Assembly: GCA_964638715.1 (NCBI GenBank)
Contig: CAZWZF010000001.1
Span: forward strand, 124,001 to 188,000
Length of the DNA: 64,000 bases
Reading direction: 5' to 3'
Origin: JBAXQQ01 sp037131695
GTDB lineage: Bacteria > Armatimonadota > Hebobacteria > CAIYQO01
Shown here piece after piece: positions 45,521 to 54,500 of the stretch (positions are counted from its first letter, which is position 1; each line of letters starts with the position of its first letter). The translations under genes and the position numbers were made by a program. The notes below the pieces were generated by a model that was given only the letters and a program-made list of their open reading frames with translations, had not been told where the DNA came from and did no database searches.

Positions 45521-46269
45521 TGATCGATACCCATTGCCACCTGAATCATCCGAAATTATTGGAAAAAACGGCACAACTTCTACACGATGCCGCACAAGTT
45601 GGAGTAACTAAAATAATTGTTCCCAGTTGGGATGAGGATAGTTCGCGAAACGCGATGAAACTGGCAGTGAATTATCCTAATGTTATATATCCGGCAATAG
45701 GCGTTCACCCCTGGTTTCCCCCAAAAAATGGCTATTCTTTCATAGAAGATATTTGCAGAGAATCAACTCCAATCGCAATCGGGGAAATAGGCATAGATAA
45801 AAGCGCACGTATTTCAATAGTTGAACAAATGACGACTTTTACTACTATGATTGATATCGCCAGAAAATACGATTTGCCGGTTATAATACATGCTCGCGGC
45901 GGATGGGAAATAATTCTTGAAACATTGCGTGAAAAACCAGTTCGCGGAGTTATGCATGCGTATTCGGGCAGCGTAGAAATGATGCAAAAATTTATTTTAG
46001 CAGGGATGCAAATATCGTTCGCCGCCTCATTAACCCGACCAAATAATAAGAAAACCATTCTCTGTGCCGAAGCAGTGTCATTACACAGCATGATGATTGA
46101 AACTGATGCTCCGGGAATGGCGGTTTATGGGTTGACACGTGGCCAAGGGACCCCGGAGAATTTACCTGTTGTAGTCGGCACCATGGCAGAAATCCGCCGT
46201 ATGCCTATATATGACATAATTATGCATAGTGATGCAAATGCGCGCGAGTTGTTTGGAATAAAGATGTAA
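45520..46269 (+). CDS. TatD family metal-dependent hydrolase
   Basis: The 249-residue TIM-barrel hydrolase has the TatD signature MIDTHCHLNHPKL, then YPAIGVHPW, IAIGEIGID, VIIHARGGW, and the late Asp region MIETDAPG. TatD-like proteins are Mg-dependent 3'-5' DNases or deoxyribonuclease-like enzymes; the physiological substrate is unclear. It begins at TAATG, overlapping the larC stop by one base. The convergent DUF1385 gene lies seven bases away, with no terminator. Confidence 0.92.
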   Translation: MIDTHCHLNHPKLLEKTAQLLHDAAQVGVTKIIVPSWDEDSSRNAMKLAVNYPNVIYPAIGVHPWFPPKNGYSFIEDICRESTPIAIGEIGIDKSARISIVEQMTTFTTMIDIARKYDLPVIIHARGGWEIILETLREKPVRGVMHAYSGSVEMMQKFILAGMQISFAASLTRPNNKKTILCAEAVSLHSMMIETDAPGMAVYGLTRGQGTPENLPVVVGTMAEIRRMPIYDIIMHSDANARELFGIKM

Positions 46270-46276
46270 TTGAATG

Positions 46277-47503
46277 TTAACTTAATTTCAACAAAGCAAT
46301 AATTATCGGGTCTATCATCGGCTGAAATACATTTGATAACAAGTCTACGACTAACACCCCCCCCATCACATATTGTATTCCCATCATTAATATTCTATCC
46401 CAGGTTGACTGTCTTTCGATTGGAGCCATCCTATATGTTGATATTAACTCTACTGCAGCCTTTACTCCCGATTCCAATTCTTTCTTTGACGGGGTTCGCG
46501 TTGTCCATCTTTGCTGAATCCACGCGCCAACTTTTTTCCATGTCATTGATATGGCTATCACCATCCATACAGTTATAATTGCCACAAAACTGATATTTGT
46601 CTGTCCCCAATGAGTTCGCAAGGTCAATGCGATAAGAGTAACGCCAAGATATATGAATGACAATATCGCTATCAGGTTTGTTCCGCAGCGCGGGTGAATT
46701 CGTGACATTTTTGCCACATTTTTCATTGTTAATGGTTCGCCATTTTCTATGGCATTTACCGACATGTGCTCCGCGGCATGATAACCAGACATGAGTGGCG
46801 AATAACGCAATACTACCAGAAACAAAAAAGTTGTTGCGATAGAATTAAAAATAATCAGGCTCAATTCATATTGCGGGAGCATTGCTGGTTGTACTGATAA
46901 ATTTGAGAATAATAAAGTGTAATCTCTGAAAAGCTGATTGTTAGTGAACTTGTATATCGCGGCAGATAAAATGAGTGAGAAATTTTGTATAAAAAACAGG
47001 GATATCGCCATTAAAAATCCAGTTAAAAATAGCGCAAATTTACCAACTCCTGCGGTTATTGATGTTGTATACAAATATACACCGAGAGGTGTTGCCATCC
47101 CGCCGATTCTTGGGGGTGGCGGATTATGAGTGACCGCGCCTAATACATCGTTGCAATTCAACCAGCCAATATATATATTGCCGGATACTACCGCCAGGCC
47201 TGCTACATTTTTCTCCATGAATATTTGTTTGGCAACCTGAATGGTAAAATGAGGATATAACACCGTTTCCGGCATCTCCATAATCATATTCACTGAAGTT
47301 ATTTCAATCAAATTCGGATGTTCATTGGCTATTTTCAACAGCTTTTCAGTAGATACCACACCAACCAATCGGCTATTTTCTACCACCGGTAAATAATCCA
47401 TTCCTTCTATTTGAAATAAAACAATAGCCTTTCCCGCAGTATCATCAGGTGATAATGTTTTAATTTGCTTTATTAATGGAGATATATTGTCCGCAGCGTT
47501 CAT
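46277..47503 (-). CDS. CBS-domain protein fused to a DUF1385-type membrane domain
   Basis: The 408-residue protein begins with a CBS pair (about 8-130; GMDYLPVVENSRLVGVVS and KNVAGLAVVSGNIYIGW). A multi-TM domain of the DUF1385 family follows, recognised by YHAAEHMSVNAIENGEPLT and RIHPRCGTNLIAIL (about 230-270) and preceding TM helices. DUF1385 proteins are usually without CBS domains. Function is unknown; CBS domains normally bind adenosine nucleotides, so gating or regulation by nucleotide is plausible (inference). Confidence 0.8.
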   Translation of the reverse strand: MNAADNISPLIKQIKTLSPDDTAGKAIVLFQIEGMDYLPVVENSRLVGVVSTEKLLKIANEHPNLIEITSVNMIMEMPETVLYPHFTIQVAKQIFMEKNVAGLAVVSGNIYIGWLNCNDVLGAVTHNPPPPRIGGMATPLGVYLYTTSITAGVGKFALFLTGFLMAISLFFIQNFSLILSAAIYKFTNNQLFRDYTLLFSNLSVQPAMLPQYELSLIIFNSIATTFLFLVVLRYSPLMSGYHAAEHMSVNAIENGEPLTMKNVAKMSRIHPRCGTNLIAILSFIYLGVTLIALTLRTHWGQTNISFVAIITVWMVIAISMTWKKVGAWIQQRWTTRTPSKKELESGVKAAVELISTYRMAPIERQSTWDRILMMGIQYVMGGVLVVDLLSNVFQPMIDPIIIALLKLS

Positions 47504-47558
47504 ACCGCGTAATTATACAGAAAATGGGGTTATTATGATAGGTAGTAGATGAATATTA

Positions 47559-47705
47559 TTACACAGAGCCACAGAGGAGACACAGAGATGCACAGAGGTT
47601 TTTAATAAACTATTTTATAATAGACGATATTTTGTCACTGCCTGTCGAAGTGACCGAAATAATTTATCTCCGTTGCTCTGTGTCTTCTCCGTGTATCTTG
47701 TGTAA
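47559..47705. repeat. Imperfect terminal inverted repeat element (MITE-like)
   Basis: The left arm at 47559-47598 (TTACACAGAGCCACAGAGGA then GACACAGAG and a third CACAGAG) and the right arm at 47664-47705 (CTCTGTGTCTTCTCCGTGTA then TCTTGTGTAA) are reverse complements with a few mismatches. The 65 bases between are AT-rich and hold no gene. It lies between the DUF1385-type and dnaJ genes. It looks like a non-autonomous transposon remnant or mobile inverted-repeat cassette. No transposase is nearby. Confidence 0.65.
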
Positions 47706-47716
47706 CCCAATAATAA

Positions 47717-48883
47717 TTAATTTCCCTTGGCGAAATCGCTTATATCATCTACGATTTCTTCTACTTTTTTTTTGGCTTTTGAAAAGATGGAATCTTTCTT
47801 TCCAGCGTCAGTATCACCGGATTCTTTGGCGAGTTCTTCCAATAATTCACGTTCGCGATGCGACAATGATGTCGGTACTGCTATTCCCACTATAAAGTGC
47901 AAGTCGCCACGGAGATTGCTGTTATGCAGGTCTGGCATCCCCTTTCCTTTGATACGGAAAGTTTGCCCGGGTTGTGTGCCGGATGGTATGCCATATTCAA
48001 CGTCGCCATCTATCAAAGTTTTAACGTGAATATTGCCGCCCAATGCCGCGGTGGTGAATGGTATATCAAATCTTCGCGCGATATCGTTGCCGCTGCGCTG
48101 GAATACTTTATCTTCCTTCACAAATAACTGCACCATTAAATCGCCGGATTGTGCGCCGCGCATACCGGCATTGCCTTTGCCGCGATGGCGAATGCGAGAT
48201 CCGGTATCTACACCCGGCGGAACAGTGACGGTTATCGATTCAGATATGCGCACTCTGCCCGTACCGCTGCATTCTTTGCATGGATTCGGGATTATTTCGC
48301 CGGTTGCTCCGCAACGGTCGCAGGGAACCTGGGTCTGTACCTGCATTCCGAATATGCCGGATACCGTTTGACGTCTCTGTCCCAAACCGCTGCAGGCGGG
48401 GCATTTAATCGCACTGCCGCCACCGGCAGAACCGGAGCCGTGACAGGTGGTGCAGGTAGTTTGATGCGGCACGCGAATATTTTTCTCGGTACCACGGGCA
48501 GCTTCTTCCAGAGTTATTTCCAGATCATATCGCAGCGATTCACCGGTGGGGTCAGGTCGCGATTGTCCACCCATATTTCCAAAAAATGAATCGAATATAT
48601 CATTTATACCGCCGCTGAAACCGAAGTCTGCACCACCTCCGCCGAAGTTACCTTGACGCGGTCCATCATGACCATATTGGTCATACATGGCGCGTTTCTG
48701 CGGATTGCTCAATACTTCGTATGCTTCGCCGACTTCTTTAAATCTTTCTTCAGACTGCGGGTCGTTATTATTTACATCCGGGTGGTGTTGACGCGCCAGC
48801 CGACGATAGTTCTTCTTTATCTCTTCAGCAGAAGCGTTGCGGCTTACACCCAACAATTCATAATAATCGTGTTTTTCTGCCAT
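47717..48883 (-). CDS. dnaJ: Chaperone DnaJ (type I, with zinc fingers)
   Basis: DnaJ is the Hsp40 partner of DnaK. I start at MAEKHDYYELLG, four codons inside the longest frame, because this is the canonical beginning and has AGGA just upstream. The J domain (HPD in RQHHPDVNNN), a G/F-rich linker, and four CxxCxGxG-type repeats (CTTCHGSG, CPACSGLG, CDRCGATG, CKECSGTG; the third departs from consensus) are visible. The C-terminal substrate domains follow, with a Lys/Asp-rich tail (AKKKVEEIVDDISDF) that is longer than usual. It lies after rpoZ and a terminator; dnaK and grpE are not adjacent. Confidence 0.97.
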   Translation of the reverse strand: MAEKHDYYELLGVSRNASAEEIKKNYRRLARQHHPDVNNNDPQSEERFKEVGEAYEVLSNPQKRAMYDQYGHDGPRQGNFGGGGADFGFSGGINDIFDSFFGNMGGQSRPDPTGESLRYDLEITLEEAARGTEKNIRVPHQTTCTTCHGSGSAGGGSAIKCPACSGLGQRRQTVSGIFGMQVQTQVPCDRCGATGEIIPNPCKECSGTGRVRISESITVTVPPGVDTGSRIRHRGKGNAGMRGAQSGDLMVQLFVKEDKVFQRSGNDIARRFDIPFTTAALGGNIHVKTLIDGDVEYGIPSGTQPGQTFRIKGKGMPDLHNSNLRGDLHFIVGIAVPTSLSHRERELLEELAKESGDTDAGKKDSIFSKAKKKVEEIVDDISDFAKGN

Positions 48884-48906
48884 ATTCCTATTCATCCACT
48901 CATAAC

Positions 48907-48936
48907 AAAACCGGCTACAGTATCTGCGCCGGTTTT
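48907..48936 (-). terminator. Terminator of rpoZ
   Basis: AAAACCGGC (48907-48915) pairs perfectly with GCCGGTTTT (48928-48936). On the minus strand it is followed by a short T run (TTTTGTT). It separates rpoZ from dnaJ. Confidence 0.8.
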
Positions 48937-48955
48937 GAGATTATTTTATTAACAA

Positions 48956-49168
48956 TTAATCTTTGTCTGCCAGTATCTTAACTCTGGCCTCTGCGATTTC
49001 AACCATTGCATTGTTGATTAAACCGGCAGTATTTGTCTCGGTCATGCGGCCGCGGCGTTCTTTCAACTCGCGTGCTCGTTGTGAAACCGCTACCACTAAA
49101 GCGTACTTGCCAATGCGCTCTTTCAAACGCTCAACATTAACGCGCTGTTTAACTTTCTTCTCTGTCAT
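48956..49168 (-). CDS. rpoZ: RNA polymerase omega subunit
   Basis: The 70-residue protein matches the omega family: VERLKERIGKYALVVAVSQRAREL, where KYALVxxVxxRARxL is the core signature, then a short acidic-basic helix. Omega aids RNA polymerase assembly and may mediate ppGpp sensing. I start at MTEKK, with GGGGGG seven bases upstream; the frame opens four codons earlier at a TTG inside the ribosome binding site. A strong promoter precedes it. Confidence 0.85.
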   Translation of the reverse strand: MTEKKVKQRVNVERLKERIGKYALVVAVSQRARELKERRGRMTETNTAGLINNAMVEIAEARVKILADKD

Positions 49169-49203
49169 CTTTCCCCCCAACTGGTAAAGATAATGCGGGG
49201 TAC

Positions 49204-49233
49204 ATTATAGAAAATTTAGGGGTGATGTGTCAA
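49204..49233 (-). promoter_or_regulatory. Promoter of rpoZ
   Basis: On the minus strand TTGACA (49228-49233), 18 bases and TATAAT (49204-49209): both hexamers are consensus. The transcript would start about 30 bases before the ATG. Confidence 0.82.
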
Positions 49234-49265
49234 ATGTGAATCTTATGAAGTAACAATTTGTTATT

Positions 49266-50680
49266 TCATTTCTTCAATATAACATAAAACCTTTTGCCAT
49301 CACTTTCCCTTTTACATGTAGCACCTACACTTTTTCCATCTGGTGATAAACCGAAATAACCATCAAAATAATATTCTATACTCTAATAATTATAATTACC
49401 ATAACCGCCATCTGCCATATTAATTGGAAATACAGCTTCCTTATCGCCATTATTATTATATAGAGCTAACTCAGCACTGATTATCTCAAAGGGATAATCA
49501 ATTTTTACCTTTCTTGATAAATATTCATGTATTAATTTCAAATTATTCGAAACCATACTATTTCTTAACAGTATATACTTTCCGTTTAGAGTTCCACATA
49601 ATAGATTATCTATCTGTTGTTTTGAAAATATTTCCCATTGTTGACCTGTTGGTACATATATAAAAGTGTAATGCAAGATAGTGTTAGGTGGTGTTTTAAC
49701 TCCTTGATTAATTGGTACAAATAAAGTAATTTGTTATTAGTACCATTTACAATCCAGCCATCAAGATATTTCCCTGGATTATAAACAAATTCACCTGAAA
49801 AACGACGTAAAACACCATTTTTATCAAATTCCAGTCCTGAATTATAACCATATACTATCGCATTTTTATGAATGATTGTTTGCTTTACTATTATTCTTGC
49901 TCCTTGAACTGTTAATAATAGATATTTTAAAATCCTTTGCGTACTCCTACCCTGTCGAACTGCCATCATATTGTATTCTGTAGAAAAATTCCATAGATAT
50001 TCTGGACGATCACCTTGCATGCGTGGTATTGCTAATTGGCCAGCAGCAATGTGCGTTCCATCTATTGCCCAAATTACACATGTAGGGTTTCGCCACTTAT
50101 ATAACCAAATTCTCCCTGAGTTTTCAACAGTTATATTATTTAAATCTATTGTATCGAATTGATTATCCTTTCTTAATAATAATTTACCCAATTCATGTCC
50201 ATCACGCAAACTCATCAATGTTATTTGTGCGTTTTTAAAAATACAAATAGCTGCAATATGACCATCTGGAGAAAAAGCCAGATTAATATTATAAGAATTT
50301 CCAGGCAATCGTTTAGACCAGCATTCTTTTCCATCCCATCCATATAAAGTAAGAAAAGAATATTCACATAAAGGTGTTGGTTGAGATAAATTATAAAATC
50401 CGAGTGGTGTGTACCAACCTATATCATTAATTTCGCGAGGAATAACTGCCACAACCCGCATCTGCGCCGGCATACGTCCCCAGAAATATCCAGCAACCAG
50501 CAGTACAATCCCCGTAATACACCACAATAAACGTTTTTGTAGCAACGTTATTTTTTTCATTTTCTTTGTAGGCTGTATATTGGCATCATCAACTTGACAC
50601 GCAGAATCTTCAGCATCGTCTTTTGCTGAGCGATGGCAGATTTTATTTATTAGCTGGGTTATTTTGTTGGTGTTACTCAT
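49266..50680 (-). pseudogene. Disrupted membrane-anchored WD40-like propeller gene (frameshift plus nonsense)
   Basis: The intact part (from 50680) encodes a cytoplasmic N-terminus, a TM helix (about 48-66, LLWCITGIVLLVAGYFWG) and WD40/PD40-like repeats (LAFSPDGHIAAICIF). Near 49719-49722 one base is missing from a run of T on the coding strand; one shift keeps the reading frame open as FVPINQGV...YVPTGQQWEIFSKQQ. At 49383-49385 an in-frame TAG interrupts it again, and the frame continues (YFDGYFGLSPDGKSVGATC) to TGA at 49266-49268. Two lesions argue for a true pseudogene. I cannot name the family. Confidence 0.8.
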
Positions 50681-50751
50681 TTTTTAGTTTTTAGTTTACA
50701 GTGTTCAGTTTACAGATTTTCAAGTTTCTGCCATTTGCAATTTGCAATTTC

Positions 50752-51513
50752 CTATTCCCCCACTGTGATTACTTTGTTCATTGCTGGGTACGAATCCTGG
50801 CTTATCAGTTGTCGCTGACCGGCGGATTTTCCTTTTATGAATATGCGGGAGATGGTTACTTTTACTCCGGCGCGACCGCGGGTTTTAACGCGGTAATTGC
50901 CGGGTTTCAGGTTGTTATCGTGGCGGATTAAATCGACAGGTGCGGTTGACGACAGCGATTCGCAGGTTATTTCTGCCATCGGGCCTTTTTCCTTGCCGAC
51001 TATCTTTACCCCTATCATCCCTTCGCTGTCTATTTTTTCAATTGTTACCGGATATTGGTACGGGTTGCGGATTACCAGGTCTACCTGCTGCTGTGCCACT
51101 GCCGCATCCCTGCCCGCAGGGATATATTTTGGTGCCCAATTATGGCGAGTGCGTTTAACTATATCCATGCCGGCAATCAGAGCGGCGTTGTACAAAGTAG
51201 ATGATGTCTGACAGACCCCGCCGCCGATATCGGTTACTAACTCCCCTTCATAAGAAACCGGTGCCAGTACATAACCGCGATCAACTGACCACGAACCAAC
51301 GCGATTATTGAATGAAAATGTTGCACCCGGGGCAATTACCGCGCCATCAATAGATGACAACGACAACAGCGCGTTAATTCGCTGCCCGCGGGTACGCCCG
51401 GAAAGCGTCGTGATGTAACTGCCCATCACCCCCTGCTGTTTGGGGATGACGGCAGCAGCTATCAATGCGCCGATTATCAATATTATTATCAATAACGGGA
51501 TATACCTTTTCAT
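50752..51513 (-). CDS. VanW family protein
   Basis: The 253-residue protein has an N-terminal TM anchor (PLLIIILIIGALIAAAVI) and a VanW domain (PF04294). The family signature is clear: APGATFSFNNRVG, then GGGVCQTSSTLYNAAL, RHNWAPKYIPAGRDAAVA and NPYQYPVTI. VanW proteins occur in vancomycin-resistance clusters and near envelope genes, but their biochemical role is unknown; an extracytoplasmic cell-wall link is likely. It overlaps the alpha-2-macroglobulin gene by four bases, so it is coupled to it. The 70 bases that follow contain short repeats. Confidence 0.9.
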   Translation of the reverse strand: MKRYIPLLIIILIIGALIAAAVIPKQQGVMGSYITTLSGRTRGQRINALLSLSSIDGAVIAPGATFSFNNRVGSWSVDRGYVLAPVSYEGELVTDIGGGVCQTSSTLYNAALIAGMDIVKRTRHNWAPKYIPAGRDAAVAQQQVDLVIRNPYQYPVTIEKIDSEGMIGVKIVGKEKGPMAEITCESLSSTAPVDLIRHDNNLKPGNYRVKTRGRAGVKVTISRIFIKGKSAGQRQLISQDSYPAMNKVITVGE

Positions 51514-54500
51514 CGTACCGTTACCTTTTGTACAGCGGAACGTGCAGACTGATTGGTGTTATACATATCATATACAGTCGCCGGCAAAGCATTGAACTCG
51601 CCGGGGGTACGCACCTGGCATTTATAAGTAATAATATGTTCACCATTTGCAAGTTTCCCGTTGACCATAAATGGCTCAATAGACCGCAAGGCGAATGACA
51701 TTTTATTATCGCGCACTATCTCATCCGACCACCAGTCCGACCATTCGTAAAAATACAAGGTTCCGCGATTAAATGGTTCAAAACCGGCTGGCAGCGGGTC
51801 TTCCACCATGCAGTAATCCAGTGCTTTAGTAGTATTTATAGTCAATTTCACCAATACAACATCGCCATTATTGAATTCTGTCACCGGACTGCTCTCTTCA
51901 TTATAAATACCATGCCGCGGTATCACATGGTATTCGCGCTTGATAGAAAGTTTCGCGTCACCGATGCTTGCCGGCATCTTCATTTCTTCGCGATTATATT
52001 GCTCCAGATTAGCGGAATAATATATCAAACCGTCCGTGGCTATTTTCACCACAAAGTCAGCTTCGCCTAACTCATCCAGCGGAATATCGATTACTTTCTC
52101 CGGCAACATGAAATCCATTGGTTTCAAAGGCACATTTACGGAATATTTTCCGCAAGTCACCTGCACATTTCTGGCCATCGTGCCATTGGATTTCACGTCG
52201 GTATATTTGCATAATCCTCTTATAACCGCCACAGTATCGCGGGTAGAGTACCAATAATTGTCGCGACGCTGCTTCATCAGCCATGTTACCAGCTTATCCC
52301 AACGGGAATCATCCGGCGACACCTTTACACCGAGTTCAAGCAGTTTACCGCAAATTTCAGTATCTGATCTCCAATGATAATAATATTCATCATAATAAAA
52401 ATCTCTCTTATCCATCCGCGCAAAGACTTCATCAGTAATATTTTGTATGTGCTCTCTTGCTGCATCAATATCGCCAATTTGAATCAGCAATTCAGCCAAC
52501 GAAAGCGACTGGTAAATATCCATATCCGCAAACTTTATCCCTAAATCATTAAACTTTGTAACTAACTGCCTGCCAAGTTCAGCTCCGCCAGATTTTGACA
52601 ATACCGTCGCGGCATAAATCATTTTGGCATAATCATATTCATAACCATCTTTATAATCTCTGTATTCTTTACCGTCTTTTTTGACTATTTCACATTTCGC
52701 CAATTTATTCATTCTGTCGATAAATCCATTTTTAAGCGCGTTTCTACCTGTCTGGTAAATTTCTTCATTAATCTCAAAACCGGCTTCGCGTGCTTGCGCC
52801 AGGCCATCCAACACGTAAGCTGTCATCCATAGGTCAATCTGATCATATCGGTACCAGCTCCAGCCGCCGCCTTCATTTTGCATTGAATATATTTTCAGCA
52901 AGCCGGATTTCACCATTTTCGGCAACTCTTTTTTAAGCTGTTGATAACCCATTTTAGCGGCGGTATCATTTTTCGAGGTGGTATTATCAACGAATGGTTC
53001 ATTTACCGGGTATTTTTGCAGCATTTTCCACACTACAATATCCGGGATAAATGACGACATTGTTTGTTCGGTACAGCCATAAGGATAGTTGGCAAGATAA
53101 TCCAACGAACCATACATGGTTGATATCAATGACGGCGCTATTTTTATTGTCATTTTGGTGCTGCCCGGCACAAAACCTTTTTCCAGTTTAAAATGCAGCC
53201 TGTCTTCGGTCTTTGTCACGCCGGATTTGTAATCAGTCTTTTTCACCCCGGCAGGATATGCGGGAATAGTAAGGCGCATCGCGTCCGAGAAATCCCCCGC
53301 CCTTCCCCATACGCGAACTTTTATTTGACCATCATAAACACGATTGGCAGGTACTGATATTCGCCATTCCACCCGGGTAGAATCATTAGAGCCAACATGA
53401 ACTTTCCTGACTTTATCATTGTCAGTAATTGTAATACCGTCAGCCTCATCGAGTCCGACTTCTGCCTGCAAAGGTTTATCAGTCATATTATGTGCTATTG
53501 CGGCAATAACAATAGAATCATCCTCTACCATAAATCGCGGTGTTTCCAACCGTACCAGGAACGGTTTATTCACGGTTATATTCATGGTGGATTCGCCAAC
53601 CCGGTTATCAACTGTTATTGCCCGACAGGTAGCGCGCCATTTAGTTAAATTATCGGGCAAAGTAACGGTAACATTTGCCTCGCCATTTTCATCAGTTACT
53701 ATGTCTGGGAACCACTGCGCGGTATCGCGAAAATCTTCGCGGGTTACAATGGTAGAACCGCCTTTATCATCGCCGGACAAGTATAAATTAGGAGATGAAA
53801 AACTTGTCGAAACATTCGGATAAACACGCGGGTAAAAGAAACTAATAATATCTTCAGTATCATCTTCCGCTATTTTATACAGTGCTTCATCTACCAATCC
53901 AAATGAAGTTTCTGCCGATACCGGTTTTCCATCCGGTGAAGTTGTTTTTATATGAAAAGTCGCAATACCCCGAGGAAGATAGGTATCCTTATCAGATGTT
54001 ATTTTCACCACCATTGCTTTCTTTTCACGTGACATCGAAATCGCATCTTCAGCCTGAACCAGGTCTTTTCCGTTAACAATTGAGATGTTAACATTCACTG
54101 CCGGCATATATTCTTCTGACAAATCCACATCAAGTATGGTGGTTTTACTCTCCAACTTTATCAGTTTATGCTGAAATATCTTGTCGCCTTCTATTGTCAT
54201 TAAGGCATAACAGGGTGCTAATTTTGTATTCACCACAACGCGGGCATTCTCATGTGATTTATATAAATATTTATCTGCCGTTACATCTAATTCATCATAA
54301 GGATAATCGTAGGTATTCTGCCCCTTCTCAACAACCCAGATATAACTGTTAGAGTTTATCCTGTTCCCTATAGTATCTTTCAGCATGCTTCGCAAGGTGA
54401 AATAACCGCTTTGCCCGGGAACAACATCAAACTCCGCAATTCCTGCACTATTAGTTGTCCAGGTATATTCTTTATCAATGACGATTATCGCTTTATTATC

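Noticed and set aside
47632..47895. Small plus-strand ORF over the inverted repeat and end of dnaJ
   Set aside because: It spans a repeat arm and antisense dnaJ; no ribosome binding site or protein-like composition.
48149..48589. Plus-strand open frame inside dnaJ
   Set aside because: It is antisense to a well-supported gene and encodes a Thr/Gly/Ala-rich string expected from the reverse of dnaJ codons.
49266..49740. Programmed frameshift or stop readthrough in the WD40-like gene
   Set aside because: Two separate lesions and no clear slippery sequence point to decay.
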